A stretch of DNA of 64,000 nt, from the NCBI RefSeq assembly GCF_032854445.1, contig NC_088307.1, forward strand, positions 1,428,001-1,492,000. Reading direction: 5' to 3'. Below the pieces are notes generated by a model, which saw nothing but the letters and a program-made list of their open reading frames with translations, ran no database searches and had not been told where the DNA came from. This DNA comes from Liolophura sinensis. Lineage: Eukaryota; Mollusca; Polyplacophora; Chitonida; Chitonidae. Both the position numbers and the translations under genes were made by a program. Below, in pieces: positions 34,001 to 47,150 of this stretch (within the stretch, counting starts at the first letter, position 1; each line of letters starts with the position of its first letter).

Positions 34001-34004
34001 ATTT

Positions 34005-34300
34005 CTTGATTGATTGGTGTTTTACGCCGTTTTCAAGAATATTTTACTTATACAACGGCGGCCATCATTATCGAGGAAACCTGGCAGAGAAAAGAGGTGG
34101 CTAGCACTATGGTAAGAGGAAACCGGGAAAAGCAAGGTAACGACCAGCATTATAATGGGAGGAAAGCGGGCAGAGAAAGGAGGCGGCCAGCACTATGGTG
34201 GGAGGAAACCGGTAAGAGCCAGGGGGCGACCAGCATTATAATGGGAGGAATCCGGGCAGAGAATGGGGCGGCACGTAATATGCCTTGAGGAAACCGGACG
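34005..34300 (-). mobile_element. Reverse SINE with internally duplicated segment
   Basis: The reversed tail 'gattggtgttttacgccg' is followed by four copies of a roughly 57-bp piece ('ccagcattataatgggagga', 'aaccgg', 'gcagagaa'). A normal SINE has this piece once. Confidence 0.75.
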
Positions 34301-36774
34301 GAGGACGCAACTATAATCTTTGATGGTCGATTACGACTATTCTAGTTTACAGTCTTTTCGTGCAAGATGGTGTCGATTGTAATGGAGGACTACGATCATG
34401 ATTTTAATCATTTATAGTCAGTTTAGGCTTACTATCCCTTTGTGCAAGCGGTTCCTGGGAATCATTCGTAGAAGCGTGAGTTTGATTGTGATAAAAATGT
34501 AATGATCAGTTTGATAGAGATTGTGTCACTATAGTGGAATTCTAGCGTGCATTTCTACAGATCGTCCGTATCAACGAGTGCCAATGGGATTGCTTTTGCA
34601 AACATGGTTAAATGAAAGTGACTATGTTTATGAATATCGCCATTAGCAGTAAGCATGCGAGGGCGAGTGCTTTGTGATGACATTCAAAATGCCCTTTACC
34701 ATCAGGCGGCCTGGCACTTGCATATGGCAATGTCGTACTTCGTTCATCATTTGAATTGTCTCCACCAAATGGTTAGTTGGTCGGTTTAGAACAGGGCGCA
34801 TGTAGAAGTATCTGTTCATGGACGACAACACGACTCAATCTTCTTGCGACCAGTTTGATCTTAGCAGTAGAGTTATAATCTCTGTCATCTTCGGGAGCAT
34901 CATTCTCATCGGTATTATCGGCAATATGTTGGTCATTGGCCTGATAGTGCTGGTGAAGAAGCTGCATTCAGCGGTGAACCTGTGTCTGGGTTGTCTGGCT
35001 GTGGTGGACCTGATGGCGCTGATCTTCTTGCCTATATTCCCGTGGCTTAATCTTTACGATATGGATCGCTCTTAAGTAGGGAACTTCTGTAAGTTTTCTA
35101 CAGATATGGATAATGTTTTACAAAAGTTGTCATCGTGACATTGTCGTATCTGATTTTAATATGATGTAGGGCGTCACTGTTGATGTAGGCGACATCCAGG
35201 TGCCTGTTTGAGTCTGCGGCTTCAGATGTAAGCCGGGCTATGTCGTGTAGTGGGTAAATGGCGATGATAGTCTTCTTGCTCTGCCTCGTCGCCTACTCAT
35301 AAACCTGAATCTGTAAGTGAAATGGCCTAACGTCATACGTGAAAAGACAAAAAATATAAAAACAAAATCATAAATGTGAATGTGAAATGCATATCCCATT
35401 TATGCCATAACTTATATTACACGGTTTTAGATGGTTGGTAAAGAAACCGTCTGCTGGTATGACAAGGATCCAAGGATGTGCAACGATTGGAGCCGTACCA
35501 CACATTTCCCAAAATATAGTTCTAGAAAACATTGAAAACATCTATGATTTCTATGAACAGGAACATAACACATTCCATTGGTGTGATAAGATGACGAACT
35601 TCAACTTCTTTCGAAAATATCAGCATTCATATCTGCTCATTTATCGAATCATTTGGCTCCAAAAGTGTGACCAAAATCTTGACGTCACACGATGACTTGA
35701 AGAGTGCGAGGAGTGGTGATTTCGAAAATTAAATTGAACGAAAATATTCAACTTTAGGCTTTTAACGCGACCAATTCACATCAACACTTATGTGCTGGCT
35801 TATTAACCATCATGGAACTGGAAGAATCCAACAAAACAGTGTCTACGATTCAAAAGGCTTTATTTTTGTTTCATTTCCTTTCCCCAACCATGGCTATTTT
35901 TCACATGTCCTGAAAATTTTTCACATGTCATGAAAATAAATTGTATTCTTATCCGGTATACCAAAAACTTCAACTTTTGATACCAAGAGCGCGCTGTCAG
36001 GGTGTAGTAAGGGATCACTAGCCTGGCTTTTTTATCACTGCAACAAACAAAAGAAGTTGTTCGGTATGCCTTTATACTTTTTCATTGAATAAGCTTGACA
36101 ATAAAAGTTTAGGTAGCCAATGAAAATTTCGGGTATTTATATACTCGGGTATTTATATATACGTTATATATTGATTTATATAACGTGTGATATACTGAAA
36201 ATTTACATCACTGCTATTATTTCGCGGACACGGGCAAATTGTGGGATAAATAAGGTTAAACCATCCGGTTAGAGCAAGCTCTTCGCGTGACGGAGCTTCC
36301 CCTAATGTCTCCGCGAAATGACTTCATTGCTTTTCATGACAGCATACCGCACACATCCAATCTAAAACCATATTGGCGTGCAATTATGTTACAATAAATA
36401 AAATTTTAAAAATGTGAGATAAAAAAAATTCATTTATTAAAGTTATAATATACTAAACGTGTTAACAATTTCTAACATGTCAGTTTCTAGAGAAACGGGG
36501 TTAGAGTAAAGGTTTAGAGTATTGCAGGTTAGGTAACTGGTGTCGCCCTCTGTCAAAACATTAGAACTCCGCCCAGTATTCAGTACGCCACTGCTTCTTA
36601 AAATAATTTTTACGTCACCCGAAGAAATGAGTTTATGGTGTCTAAACCAAGCATATGGAGTTTAACATTATGAATGTGAAAAGATTCTCTAACTGAAGTT
36701 TCTTACAAGAATATCAATGTGTAGGTCTTGTAATGTTACGTGTTACGAACGAAATGCAATTCTCGTATTTATTT

Positions 36775-36833
36775 ATTTATTTGGTTGGTGTTTTACGTCG
36801 TACTCAAGAATATTTCACTTATACGACGGCGGG
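36775..36833 (-). mobile_element. SINE tail fragment
   Basis: Only the reversed 3' end remains: 'ttggttggtgttttacgtcg' through 'atacgacggcgg'. Confidence 0.7.
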
Positions 36834-36979
36834 CAATTCTCGTAGCCAGTATGACTGATTTTACACACATATACAGCTGAAGATAGGCGACTGCCTAAAA
36901 GAAAGAGACAATAGAACGGGGCGTTTGTGTTTTAACTGCATGCAAGTCCGAGGCTTATTTCATATTATTTTACAGGTTC

Positions 36980-37006
36980 TGACTACTTATTTATTTATTT
37001 ATTTAC

Positions 37007-37057
<51 letters not shown>

Positions 37058-37265
37058 TTTCATTGGTGGTTTACGCCGTACTCAAGAATATTTCACTTAT
37101 ATAGACAACGTTATGGTAGAACCATCAGCTGGTTGCTGCAAGATTATCCCACGTACAGCCTCAGAGGAAGCCAAAACGAGCTAACCTTGAACTCACAGCG
37201 ACCGCATCCGTCAAGGGCTCCTGGGTCACCGCGCCGCGCTCACACGCTGACTACCTCGGCCACGG
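36980..37265 (-). mobile_element. Near full-length tRNA-derived SINE with expanded (ATTT)n tail
   Basis: The reversed element runs from a (TTTA)n tail of about 75 bases, through 'ttacgccgtactcaagaa', to 'ttgaactcacagcgaccgca' (B-box region) and 'tgactacctcggccacgga' (A-box region, tRNA head). Confidence 0.85.
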
Positions 37266-37562
37266 ACCCCAATCGGACTATATTTGACAACTATAGTTTA
37301 ATGTAAACACTGACATTGTCCGCGTGTGTGTGCGCAGGTGTTCACGATCGTAGAAATCCAAATTGTTTTTGGGACTGTCTCAGACAGGGTTGTCTTTGGT
37401 TTGGGTTTCTGTCATCTCCTTAATATTAACAGCTTTTCTTACGTTTATATTTTCTATTTTGACTGATTTTGTAATGCAGTACGGTCGCAAAGCACGAGAC
37501 ATTATGGTGTATCTCGCACAGTAACGTTTACCTACCTATAATATACTAAAGTTTCAGGCTCC

Positions 37563-37813
37563 TAGCTGTAGTGGCTCAGTCGGTTAGCGCGCTAACAGCG
37601 TAATGACTCAGGAGCCTCTCACCAATGCGGTGGCTGTGAGCTCAAGTCCAGCTCATATCAGATTCCTCTTCGACAGTACGTGGGAAGGTCTGCCAGCAAC
37701 CTGCAGATTTCACCCGGGTCTACTTGGTTTCCTCCCACTATATTGCTGGCCACCGTCATGTAAGTGAAATACTGTTGAGTATGGGGTGAAACGCCAATCA
37801 AATAAACAATCTA
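37563..37813 (+). mobile_element. Full-length tRNA-derived SINE
   Basis: The head 'tagtggctcagtcggttagc' (A-box) and 'gagctcaagtccagctc' (B-box-like) are followed by 'gggaaggtctgccagcaacc', 'gtgaaatactgttgagtatg' and 'caatcaaataaac'. It lies 35 bases before GPCR pseudo-exon 2 and about 300 bases from the oppositely oriented SINE. Confidence 0.87.
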
Positions 37814-38460
37814 ATCTAACGCCTTGAAGATTTCATGCTCTTTATTGCAGGCGCTTTCCTCGTGTCTGTAGATAGAGGGATCATTTTCTGCTCCGTTTTA
37901 ATTCTCCTTCTGATCGGAGTGGAGCGCTATACGCTCCTGTGTCATCCACTAAAGTCGTTAGGATGGTGGACATGGAAGAAAGTTTGCCTGGCGCTGGTCA
38001 TCATCTCCGTGGTTTCTGTTGGGACGGCCGTACCATTTGGAATAGTCAGCAGATATCACGTTGCCACTTTTGAAAATGTGACAAGAAATTACTGTTATCT
38101 ACATATGGATATTTCATGGGCGTATTACTATAGCGTAGCATCTGATTGTGTTGCCTACTTCTTGCCAATCCCCGTGTTGATCTGATTGTACGGAGAGATG
38201 ATCGTGTCGCTGAAAACAAAGGTGCCACAGAGGAACGACCCGCAAGGAGGCGGTGGAAGAGGTGCAGCTAAGTTACGTTGTCAAGTCGCCGTGATGTTCG
38301 TGGTGGTCCTGACAGTGTTTGTTATCTCCATTCTGCCTCATTGTATATTCACGTTGATTTCTGCCTGTGCCCCGCATGTCTTCTCTTCAATGAATTGTAA
38401 ACCTTATTTAATCGCTATCTGGTGTTTGCGGATATCACGTTACATAAACCAAGTAAGTAA

Positions 38461-39576
38461 GTATTTGTCTTTTTGACCTTCCCACAATTCCACCATCGGC
38501 TTACCATCCATTGTGTAAGCTAGCACCGAAAAACCTTTGGTAGTGTGACTAACAATTAACAACAGTTCACTTCTGACATGGAATCAGGAAGATGCTGATG
38601 TGTTTTCTGACCAGCTTAAAGATCCGGGCAGATCTGGGATCAGTCCGAACTCAGGCCATTGGTAAGAGGTTTAATTCTAATGTCAACCATAACTTAGGCT
38701 GCCGTCGTATAAGCGAAATGTTCTCTAATCAAACAAATAAATCACTAAGTAAGTCTTGTACAGTATATTGGGATGGTGTGGCCCAATGTATATGTATATG
38801 TAATTGTTGCGAACCTGGACGGTACCAAAACTTGTATACCACACCTTTTCACTACCTATGTTCACGAGATTTTTCACAGAACATGTACCTAATGTGATGT
38901 ATTTTTCTAAGCTTTAGCTGCTGTAGATAGTCTCGTGGAACCGTGATATAACTGAGTACAGATTTCCGCACTGACCACAGATATTAAAGTTCGATTTGTC
39001 CATATATGCGAGTAAAACCTTTTGTAAATGTATGTGGCGGTCATGATTTCTGTAGGCGACCCTACTTATCATGTGACTGCCGTAGGAAATTATTTTATTA
39101 ATTGATTGGCATTTTGCTATTCTCCTTTCAAGCTTTTGATCAGAATGCAATTATTGTTGTTGTTGTTTGATCATATTTTATTGCATTTCATGCAGATAAG
39201 CTTAGTAACCACTGTATAAACTTTGCGAAGGACCACTATATATGTGCGAAGTTGTGCGGTCCTTCGAACAGAGGCAACCTAAAGTGCTTTCTGCCAGAGT
39301 ACGTTTATTACATATGTGCTATCTCACTGAAATGCCTTTTGACTCTCTAAGTCTCATAGTCACTGTTTTAATATTGTGCTAATTAGTGCAGCGTGATTAG
39401 ACGCTCAGAAAATTCTATATTACTGTTCGGCGGTTATGGATTGAGGTACTTTTGAGTGGAAAATATGAAGTTCATCAAAAGATGGAACCCTATGTTATCA
39501 GGATGCTTTGATCTTCTGAATAAATTTATTCACGCATGTTTGATGCCATATCAAGCATAACAAAAAAAGACGATTA
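38461..39576. other. GPCR 3' flank and unannotated sequence
   Basis: About 38,480-38,715 matches the 3' flank of the other plus-strand GPCR pseudogene (53,835-54,055: 'gcattgtgtaaactagcac' against 'ccattgtgtaagctagcac'). A decayed SINE end lies near 38,700-38,745. The rest holds nothing recognised. Confidence 0.55.
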
Positions 39577-40265
39577 TAATGTTAAGACCAGAAATGTCAC
39601 AACAGCCAGAAATGTCACAACTGCCAGAAATGTCACAGGTGCCAGAAAGGTCACAACTGCCAGAAATGTCTCGATGCTCAGAAATGTCACAACAGCCAGA
39701 AATGTCACTACTGCCAGAAATCTCACAATGGTCAAAAATGTCACAACAGCCAGAAAGGTTACAACAGCCAGAAATATCACAACATCCAGAAATGTTACAA
39801 CAACCAGAAATGTCACAACGGCCAAAAATGTCACAATGGTCAGAAATGTCACAACTGCCAGAAATGTCACAATGGTCAAAAAATGTCACAAATGCCAGAA
39901 ATGTCACAATGGTCAAAAATGCCACAACAACCAGAAATGCCTCCACAGCCAGAAATGTCACAACAGCCAGAAATGTCACAACTGCCAGAAATGTCAGAAC
40001 AGCCAGAAATACCACTACTGCCAGAAATGTCACAACGGTCAAAAATGTCACAACTGCCAGAAATGCCACCACAGCCAGAAATGTCACAACAGCCAGAAAT
40101 GTCATAACAGCCAGAAATGCCACTACTGCCAGAAATGTCACAACCGCCAGAAATGTCAAAACAGCCAGAAATGTCAAAACAGCCAGAAATGCCACCACTG
40201 CCAGAAATGTCACAACGGTCAGAAACGTCACAACTGCCAGAAATGTCACAATGGCTTTAAATATC
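39577..40265. repeat. 18-bp minisatellite (copy B)
   Basis: About 38 copies of an 18-mer with 'ccagaaatgtcacaa'. Because 18 is divisible by three, long frames are open on both strands (hexapeptides such as MSQQPE on plus). They are repeat artefacts. Copy A has only a few degenerate units (18,488-18,578). Confidence 0.94.
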
Positions 40266-40524
40266 AAAATCCAGACATAACAGGGTCTTCGGTAACTTGC
40301 CAAAGGTCGGTGTATTATTTTCAAGGCATTCTGAATCCCCCGATTGTTAAATTGACTGCCATTGTACAAGTGAAACATTATTTTGTGTGGCCTAATACAA
40401 CCTTCTTATAAATCAATAAATGTATAAATACAATGATATCTGTATCAAAACAAAATTCTAATGATGTGTTTGTCGAATTAGCTTCGAGTTATCCAAGAAT
40501 ACGTCGGTGTCAGCTAGTCACGTT

Positions 40525-40700
40525 GAATAAGCCTATATGTGTACGTCGGTGTGCCGATAACAATCTATTGTTGTAGAGGCCTATATATGTACGTCGGTGT
40601 CCTGACAGCAAGCTATTGTTGTATACGCCTATATATGTACACCGGGAGAATGATGTTGTTGTATAGGCCTATATGTGTATGTCGGTGTCTCGATAGCAAG
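40525..40700. repeat. 48-bp minisatellite, about four units (copy B)
   Basis: Same unit as 19,150-19,825 ('aggcctatatgtgtacgtcg', 'gtgccgataacaatct'). Confidence 0.85.
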
Positions 40701-40932
40701 CGCGATGACCCACTAGCCTCCCATGAATGCGGTTGCTATGAGTTCAAGAGCAGTTTATGCTGCCTTCCTCTCTGGCAGTAGGTGGGAAGGTCTAACAGCA
40801 ACCTGGGGATGGTCCTGGATATCTCCCCTCAGCTCTGCCCGGTTTCCTCCCACTATATTGCTGGCCGTCCTCCTATAAGTGAAATATGCTTGAGTGCGGC
40901 GTAAAACACCAATCAAATAAATAAATAAATGA
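40700..40932 (+). mobile_element. tRNA-derived SINE (copy B)
   Basis: Orthologous to the copy A insertion at 19,982: 'gcctcccatgaatgcggttg', 'gggaaggtctaacagcaacc', 'gtaaaacaccaatcaaataa', followed by 'gatttgatca'. The head is fused to the 48-bp array end. Confidence 0.8.
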
Positions 40933-40939
40933 TTTGATC

Positions 40940-42112
40940 AGAGAATATTTCTAAAATCAAGCAGTCCATTTAACTCAGTAATGTCAACATCTGTATTATA
41001 ATTTGCGCCTCTAGGAAGCACACGGAAATCAGAAAAAGCTGTTTTACCAGTACCACGCTTCGACCACTTTATCATCTATTCAGCGACTCTCTCTCCTTAT
41101 TCAACAACAAACAATAACAAGGGAAAAGTTGAATGCGTGTCTCCGGAATTAGATCTGAAAATGCATTAAATAACTATTTTAATAAAATTTCGTCATATAT
41201 AATATGAATAATTTTTTAGATTAATGCACTTTTTCCTGTTCAAATTTAAATATTATATTCGGCATCAGTACATGAAAAAAATATGTTGAAATAGTAAACT
41301 TATTTAAATTGATAGAATTTACTACAAACAACAAAAACGCTGTTATCCTGTAACTGACATAGGTGTAAGAACTTTAATTTTAAAACTCTATTGCTTGTTT
41401 GTTTCGATGTAGAAGTAAGTGATATTTTAACTATTTTCTAAGCATGGTAACTCATTGTCACGGTTTTGTTTCTTATGTAAAAGCGGTAAGAAATGTACCG
41501 ATACGCGATGCTGAAAAAGTTATAAATAATGAAATATAAACGATGAGATGATGAAGAGTGAAAATTGATTTGATACAATTATAAAAAGGTTATAGAGTAA
41601 TACACTCAGTGGCTTGCTCAGCACATTGACTCAGGAGTCTCCTAGAATACTGAGTTGCTGAGAGTTCAAATCCAGTTCTTGTTAGCTTCCTTTCCAACCA
41701 CACGTGGCAAGGTTTTCCAGCAATCTGCGAATGTTCGCGGCATTTCCCTCTACCCGGTTTCCGCCTGGTGACAGTTGAATCAATAAAACACTATTGAGTA
41801 ATGCGCAAAAACACATATCAAATATGTAAATAATACAATACCGTATAATGTAATCACTTTCATTAATGCTGTTCTCCTGTGGTGTCAGTAAGATCCTCTA
41901 AATGCTAAACATTCATCTTACGTAATATTTATAGTAAGAACAAATAGTCACATGATGGAGGTCAACCAGTCAACGCCTTTTGTAATGGTAACGAACTTGA
42001 CAACTAAAGAACTTTTACTTAGCTAAAGAACGTACTTATGTGTGTAACAAATGACACATTCTAGGAATATGAGAATACAAAGACAGGATTTTCCTGCTTG
42101 GCGAACTTAAAA
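40940..42112. other. Duplicated unique sequence with decayed SINE
   Basis: Matches 20,190-21,080 except for about 300 extra bases at 41,530-41,835. These hold a diverged plus-strand SINE ('ctcagtggcttgctcagcac', 'gagagttcaaatccagtt', 'tcaataaaacactattgag'). No gene seen. Confidence 0.6.
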
Positions 42113-43391
42113 TCTATGTTGTGTTGTATGTACATCAATCCATAGCTACAGAACAGTGTTGTATGTACACCAATCCATAGCTACAGAACAGTGTTGAATG
42201 TACATCAATCTATAGCTACAGAACAGTGTTGTATGTACATCAATCCACAGCTACAGAAGAGTGTTGTGTGTACATCAATCCATACCTACAGAAGAGTGTT
42301 GTATGTACATCAATCCATAGCGACAGAACAGTGTTGTATGTACATCAATCCATAGCTACAGAACAGTGTTGTATGTACACCAATCTATAGCTACAGAACA
42401 GTGTTGTATGTACACCAATCCATAGCTACAGAACAGTGTTGTATCTACACCCATCCATAGCTACAGAACAGTGTTGTATGTACACCAATCCATAGCTACA
42501 GAACAGTGTTGTATGTACATCAATCCATAGCGACAGAACAGTGTTGTATGTACACCAATCCATAGCTACAGAACAGTGTTGTATGTACACCCATCCATAG
42601 CTACAGAACAGTGTTGTATGTACATCAATCTATAGCGACAGAACAGTGTTGTATGTACATCAATCCATACCTACAGAACAGTGTTGTATGTACATCAATC
42701 TATAGCTACAGAACAGTGTTGTATGTACACCAATCCATAGCTACAGAACAGTGTTGTATGTACACCCATCCATAGCTACAGAACAGTGTTGTATGTACAT
42801 CAATCCATAGCGACAGAACAGTGTTGTATGTACACCAATCCATAGCTACAGAACAGTGTTGTATGTACACCCATCCATAGCTACAGAACAGTGTTGTATG
42901 TACATCAATCTATAGCGACAGAACAGTGTTGTATGTACATCAATCCATACCTACAGAACAGTGTTGTATGTACATCAATCTATAGCTACAGAACAGTGTT
43001 GTGTGTACACCAATCCATAGCTACAGAACAGTGTTGTATGTACACCCATCCATAGCTACAGAACAGTGTTGTATGTACATCAATCCATAGCGACAGAACA
43101 GTGTTGTATGTACATCAATCCATAGCTACAGAACAGTGTTGTATGTGCACCCATCCATAGCTACAGAACAGTGTTGTATGTACATCAATCAATAGCTACA
43201 GAACACTGTTGTATGTGCACCAATCCATAGCTACGGAACAGTGTTGTATGTACATTAATCCATAGCTACAGAACAGTGTTGTATGTACATCAATTCATAG
43301 CTACAGAACAGTGTTTTATGTACATCAATCCATAGCTACAGAACGGTGTTGTTGTATGTACATCAATCCATAGCTACAGAACAGTGTTGTA
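42113..43391. repeat. 35-bp minisatellite (copy B)
   Basis: About 36 units, more uniform than in copy A. A block of about five monomer variants ('atccatacctacagaacag', 'caatctatagcgacag') recurs in order between 42,600 and 43,080, a higher-order period of about 280 bp. Confidence 0.93.
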
Positions 43392-44104
43392 ATACCAAAT
43401 TTTCCGGCTACCTCATGACGCTACAGTAATACAATAACAATGGTCAAAACATTGCTAAAACAGTAAGAGTAGTTAATTGCTACAGGCAAACAGGTAAATC
43501 ATTCGACCAATGAAAAAGGTGCCAACTGGTGATATGTTTAAAAGTAAACTTTCCAGTTATCTGAAGGACCACTAAACTTCCAAAAATAGCGTATCTATGC
43601 AAAAGTTATACAAGTGGTAACCGGCTGATATGTGATAAAATAATTAACGTGTTAACCGTAGCAACAATAATTGCCCCATGCTAAAGCCGTCTGGGCATGG
43701 AAAGAATATTAGAACACTGTAAAATATCAAACGATTGATAAAATACTGTACAAGGCTGGTAATATGACCAAACATTTAAAAAAGATCAAACATGTATTAC
43801 TCCACATGCATTAGTATTTAGAAAAATTGGGTTGTAAGCCTTACATCAGGATAATGTTTAGATCCCAAGGTCAGATGTTTACATTTATTTCCTTAACGAA
43901 TCCCGAAGGCTATTCACAGCCGCTAGAGGTCAGCAAATACATCATAATAAGTCCATGCCCACTACGGATCACGTCAACAATGACACAAAAAAGAAGATTT
44001 AATGCACGTGAATTTATGCTACGCGCAAATCCTAATCCTTATCCTAATAATAATCCAACCCAGCGGTCTACTGTACACTCCCTCACAGGTAACATCAAAC
44101 ATGA
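43392..44104. other. Duplicated unique spacer (copy B), no gene supported
   Basis: Counterpart of 23,399-24,112; nothing further recognised. Confidence 0.5.
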
Positions 44105-45000
44105 CACCCCAAGCCAAATATGATACCCCACCTGGTGTCACAGTATACTGACACCAAACATAATATCCAACCTCGTGTCACTGTATACTGACACCAAACA
44201 TAATACCCCACCTCGTGTCACTGTATACTGACACCAAACATAATATCCAACCTCGTGTCACTGTGCACTGGCACCTAACATAATACCCCACCTCGTGTCA
44301 CTGTGTACTGACACCAAACACAATATCCCACCTCGTGTCACTGTGTACTGACACCAAACATAATACCCCACCTGGTGTTACTGTATACTGACACCAAACA
44401 TAATACCCCACCTAGTGTTACTGTATACTGACACCAAACATAATACCCCACCTCGTGTCACTGTATACTGACACCAAACATAATATCCAACCTCGTGTCA
44501 CTGTGCACTGGCACCTAACATAATACCCCACCTCGTGTCACTGTGTACTGACACCAAACACAATATCCCACCTCGTGTCACTGTATACTGACAATAAACA
44601 TAATATCCCACCTCGTGTCACTGTATACTGACACCAAACATAATATCCAACCTCGTGTCACTGTGCACTGGCACCTAACATAATACCCCACCTCGTGTCA
44701 CTGTGTACTGACACCAAACACAATATCCCACCTGGTGTCACTGTATACTGACAATAAACATAACATCCCACCTCGTGTCACTGTGTACTGACACCAAACA
44801 TAATACCCCACCTGGTGTCACTGTGTACTGACACCTAACATAATACCCCACCTGGTGTCACTGTATACTGACACCAAATATAATATCCCACTTCGTGTCA
44901 CTGTATACTGACACCAAACATAATACCCCACCTGGTGTCACTGTATACTGCCACCAAACATAGTACCCCACCTGGTGTCATTGTATACTGACACTAAACA
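44105..45000. repeat. 40-bp minisatellite (copy B)
   Basis: About 22 units of the 40-mer seen in copy A. A block of about six units with 'ctgtgcactggcacctaac' recurs at 44,260, 44,500 and 44,660. Confidence 0.94.
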
Positions 45001-46770
45001 CGACCAACCTTGTGGCAATGTATTCTGACCACAAATATGACAAGTCATGTACTGTTCAAGGATACTAACACCAAATATAACGCCCCACTGATGTCTTACT
45101 ATACCGGAATCAAACCTTTCACCCTACCTCGGGGCACTGTAACTGATCACAAATATGGCACCTCGCCTGCTGCCACAGTACACCACATAAGACACCCAAA
45201 CTGTTGTCATAGAAAACTGGATCCATACATATCTCATACCTCGCCTACAGGTACAGGATACCGACATCAGATATGACACCCAGCTGCAGTCACAGTACAC
45301 CGACAACAGACATAACAACTAGCAACAGGCACACTACACTAACATCAGACAGAACACCCACCTGCAGTCAGAGTAAAATGACAACAAACTAAACACCCAA
45401 CAGCAAACACACTACACTAACAGCAGACAAGACACCCACGTGCAGTCATAGTACACCGCCAACAGATATAACACCCACCAACAGACACACTACAATAACA
45501 GCAGACAGGACATCCACCTGCAGTAATAGTACACCGACAACAGACATAACACCCACCAGCAGACAGACTACAATAACAGCAGACAGGACAACCACCTGCA
45601 GTCATCCACCTGTAGTCTTAGTACACCCACAACAGACATAACACCCACCAACAGACACACTACAGCTGTATACTAATAGCACACAGAACATCCACCTGAA
45701 GTCATAGTATACCCATAACAGGCATAACACCTAGCAGCAGACACACTACAGCTGTACACTAACAGCAGACAAGACACCCACCTGCAGTCATAGTACACCG
45801 ACAACAGAGATAACACCTAGCAGCAGACAATCTACAGCTGTACACTAACAGCAGACAGGACATCCACCTGAAGTCATAATATACCCACAACAGGCATAAC
45901 ACCTAGTAGCAGACACACTACAGCAGTACACTAACAGCAGACAGGACATCCACCTGCAGTCATAGTACACCCACAAACAGACATAACACCCAGCACGAAA
46001 CACACTACACTACCATCAGACAACACACCCACCTGCAGTTATACTACACCCATAACAGACATAATACCCAGCAGCTGACACACTAAACTGACATTAGACA
46101 GGACATCTACCTGAAGTCATAGTACCCCCACAAGCAGACATAACATCCAGCAAGAAACACACTACAGTAACAGCAGACAGGACACTCACCTGCAGTCATA
46201 GTACACCCACAACAGACATAACACCTAGCAGCTGACACACTACAGCTGTACACTAACAGCAGACAGGACACCCACCTGAAGTCAGAGATACAATGACAAC
46301 AGACATAATAGCCAGCAGCAGACACACTACAGCTGTACACTAACAGCAGACAGGACATCCACCTGCAGTCATAGTACACCCACAACAGACATAACAGCCA
46401 GCAGCTGACACACTGCAGCTGTACACTAAAAGCTGACAAGACATCCATCTGCAGTCATAGTACACCGACAACAGACATAACACTTAGCAGCTGACACACT
46501 ACAGCTGTACACTTACAGCAGACAGGACATCCACCTGCAGTCATAGTACACCGACAACAGACATAACACCCAGCAGCTTACACACTATAGCTGTACACTA
46601 AAAGCTGACAAGACACCCACCTGCAGTCATAATACACCCACAACAGACATAACACCCAGCAGCTTACACACTATAGCTGTACACTAAAAGCTGACAAGAC
46701 ACCCACCTGCAGTCATAATACACCCACAACAGACATAACACTTAGCAGCAGACACAGTATACTGACACCA
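45001..46770. repeat. 78-bp (variable) minisatellite (copy B)
   Basis: Diverged leader (45,001-45,290), then about 18 units with 'gacatccacctgcagtcata' and 'cagctgtacactaacagc'. It is roughly twice the length of the copy A array. Confidence 0.88.
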
Positions 46771-46904
46771 GACTTGACTCCCACCCCCTTTCATAGAACA
46801 CTGGAGCAATATTCATGTGGTTAAGTGTAACATTTTAAAAGAAGAAGTGATATTTTCCAAAAATTAAAAACAGCAACATGTAGTCTACAAGGACCAGAAA
46901 CACG

Positions 46905-47150
46905 TTTTGTTCCTAGAAAATATGACATCCGGGGCTTTGAAAGCAAGGAAATAAACCTTTTTACGAGGCAGATTGCAGATAACAAATACTGTAAGGAACA
47001 CCACGAGCATCACAGCGACTTGAGAACGGGACATAGCTGTACAACTTCCACCGACTCCTGGACAGTCGCTTCTCTATAGCACTTTTGGTTTTAAGGATAG
47101 GATCATTTAACTGTTGATCATTTATCAGATCAACACGGTTATTGGTCAAA
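46905..47150 (-). pseudogene. GPCR relic: TM5-ICL3-TM6 (copy B)
   Basis: Same relic as 26,590-26,840, with a further small rearrangement in the TM5 part ('ctgttgatcatttatcag'). Confidence 0.75.

Larger units (their letters stand above)
34818..38460 (+). pseudogene. Two-exon GPCR pseudogene, plus strand
   Basis: Exon 1 is 34,818-35,088 (271 bases, one codon shorter than copy A), with the N-terminal sequon, GN of TM1, LAVVD of TM2 and the same TTCT|GTAAGT donor. It has an in-frame TAA at 35,073-35,075 just before the donor. Exon 2 starts at 37,852 after 'ctctttattgcag', again completing a Cys codon, and reads TM3 (GVERYTLLCHPLKSLG), TM4 and TM5 with ECL2. At 38,183-38,185 a TGA stands where copy A has the Trp codon TGG. 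ICL3 and TM6 follow, open, to about 38,455, where the sequence breaks off before NPxxY. The intron carries three SINE pieces. With two stops and no TM7 end it is dead, yet otherwise well kept. Confidence 0.85.

Noticed and set aside
39536-40411. Open frames up to 291 codons on both strands
   Set aside because: An 18-bp tandem repeat keeps all frames open; the hexapeptide repeats have no flanking unique coding sequence.
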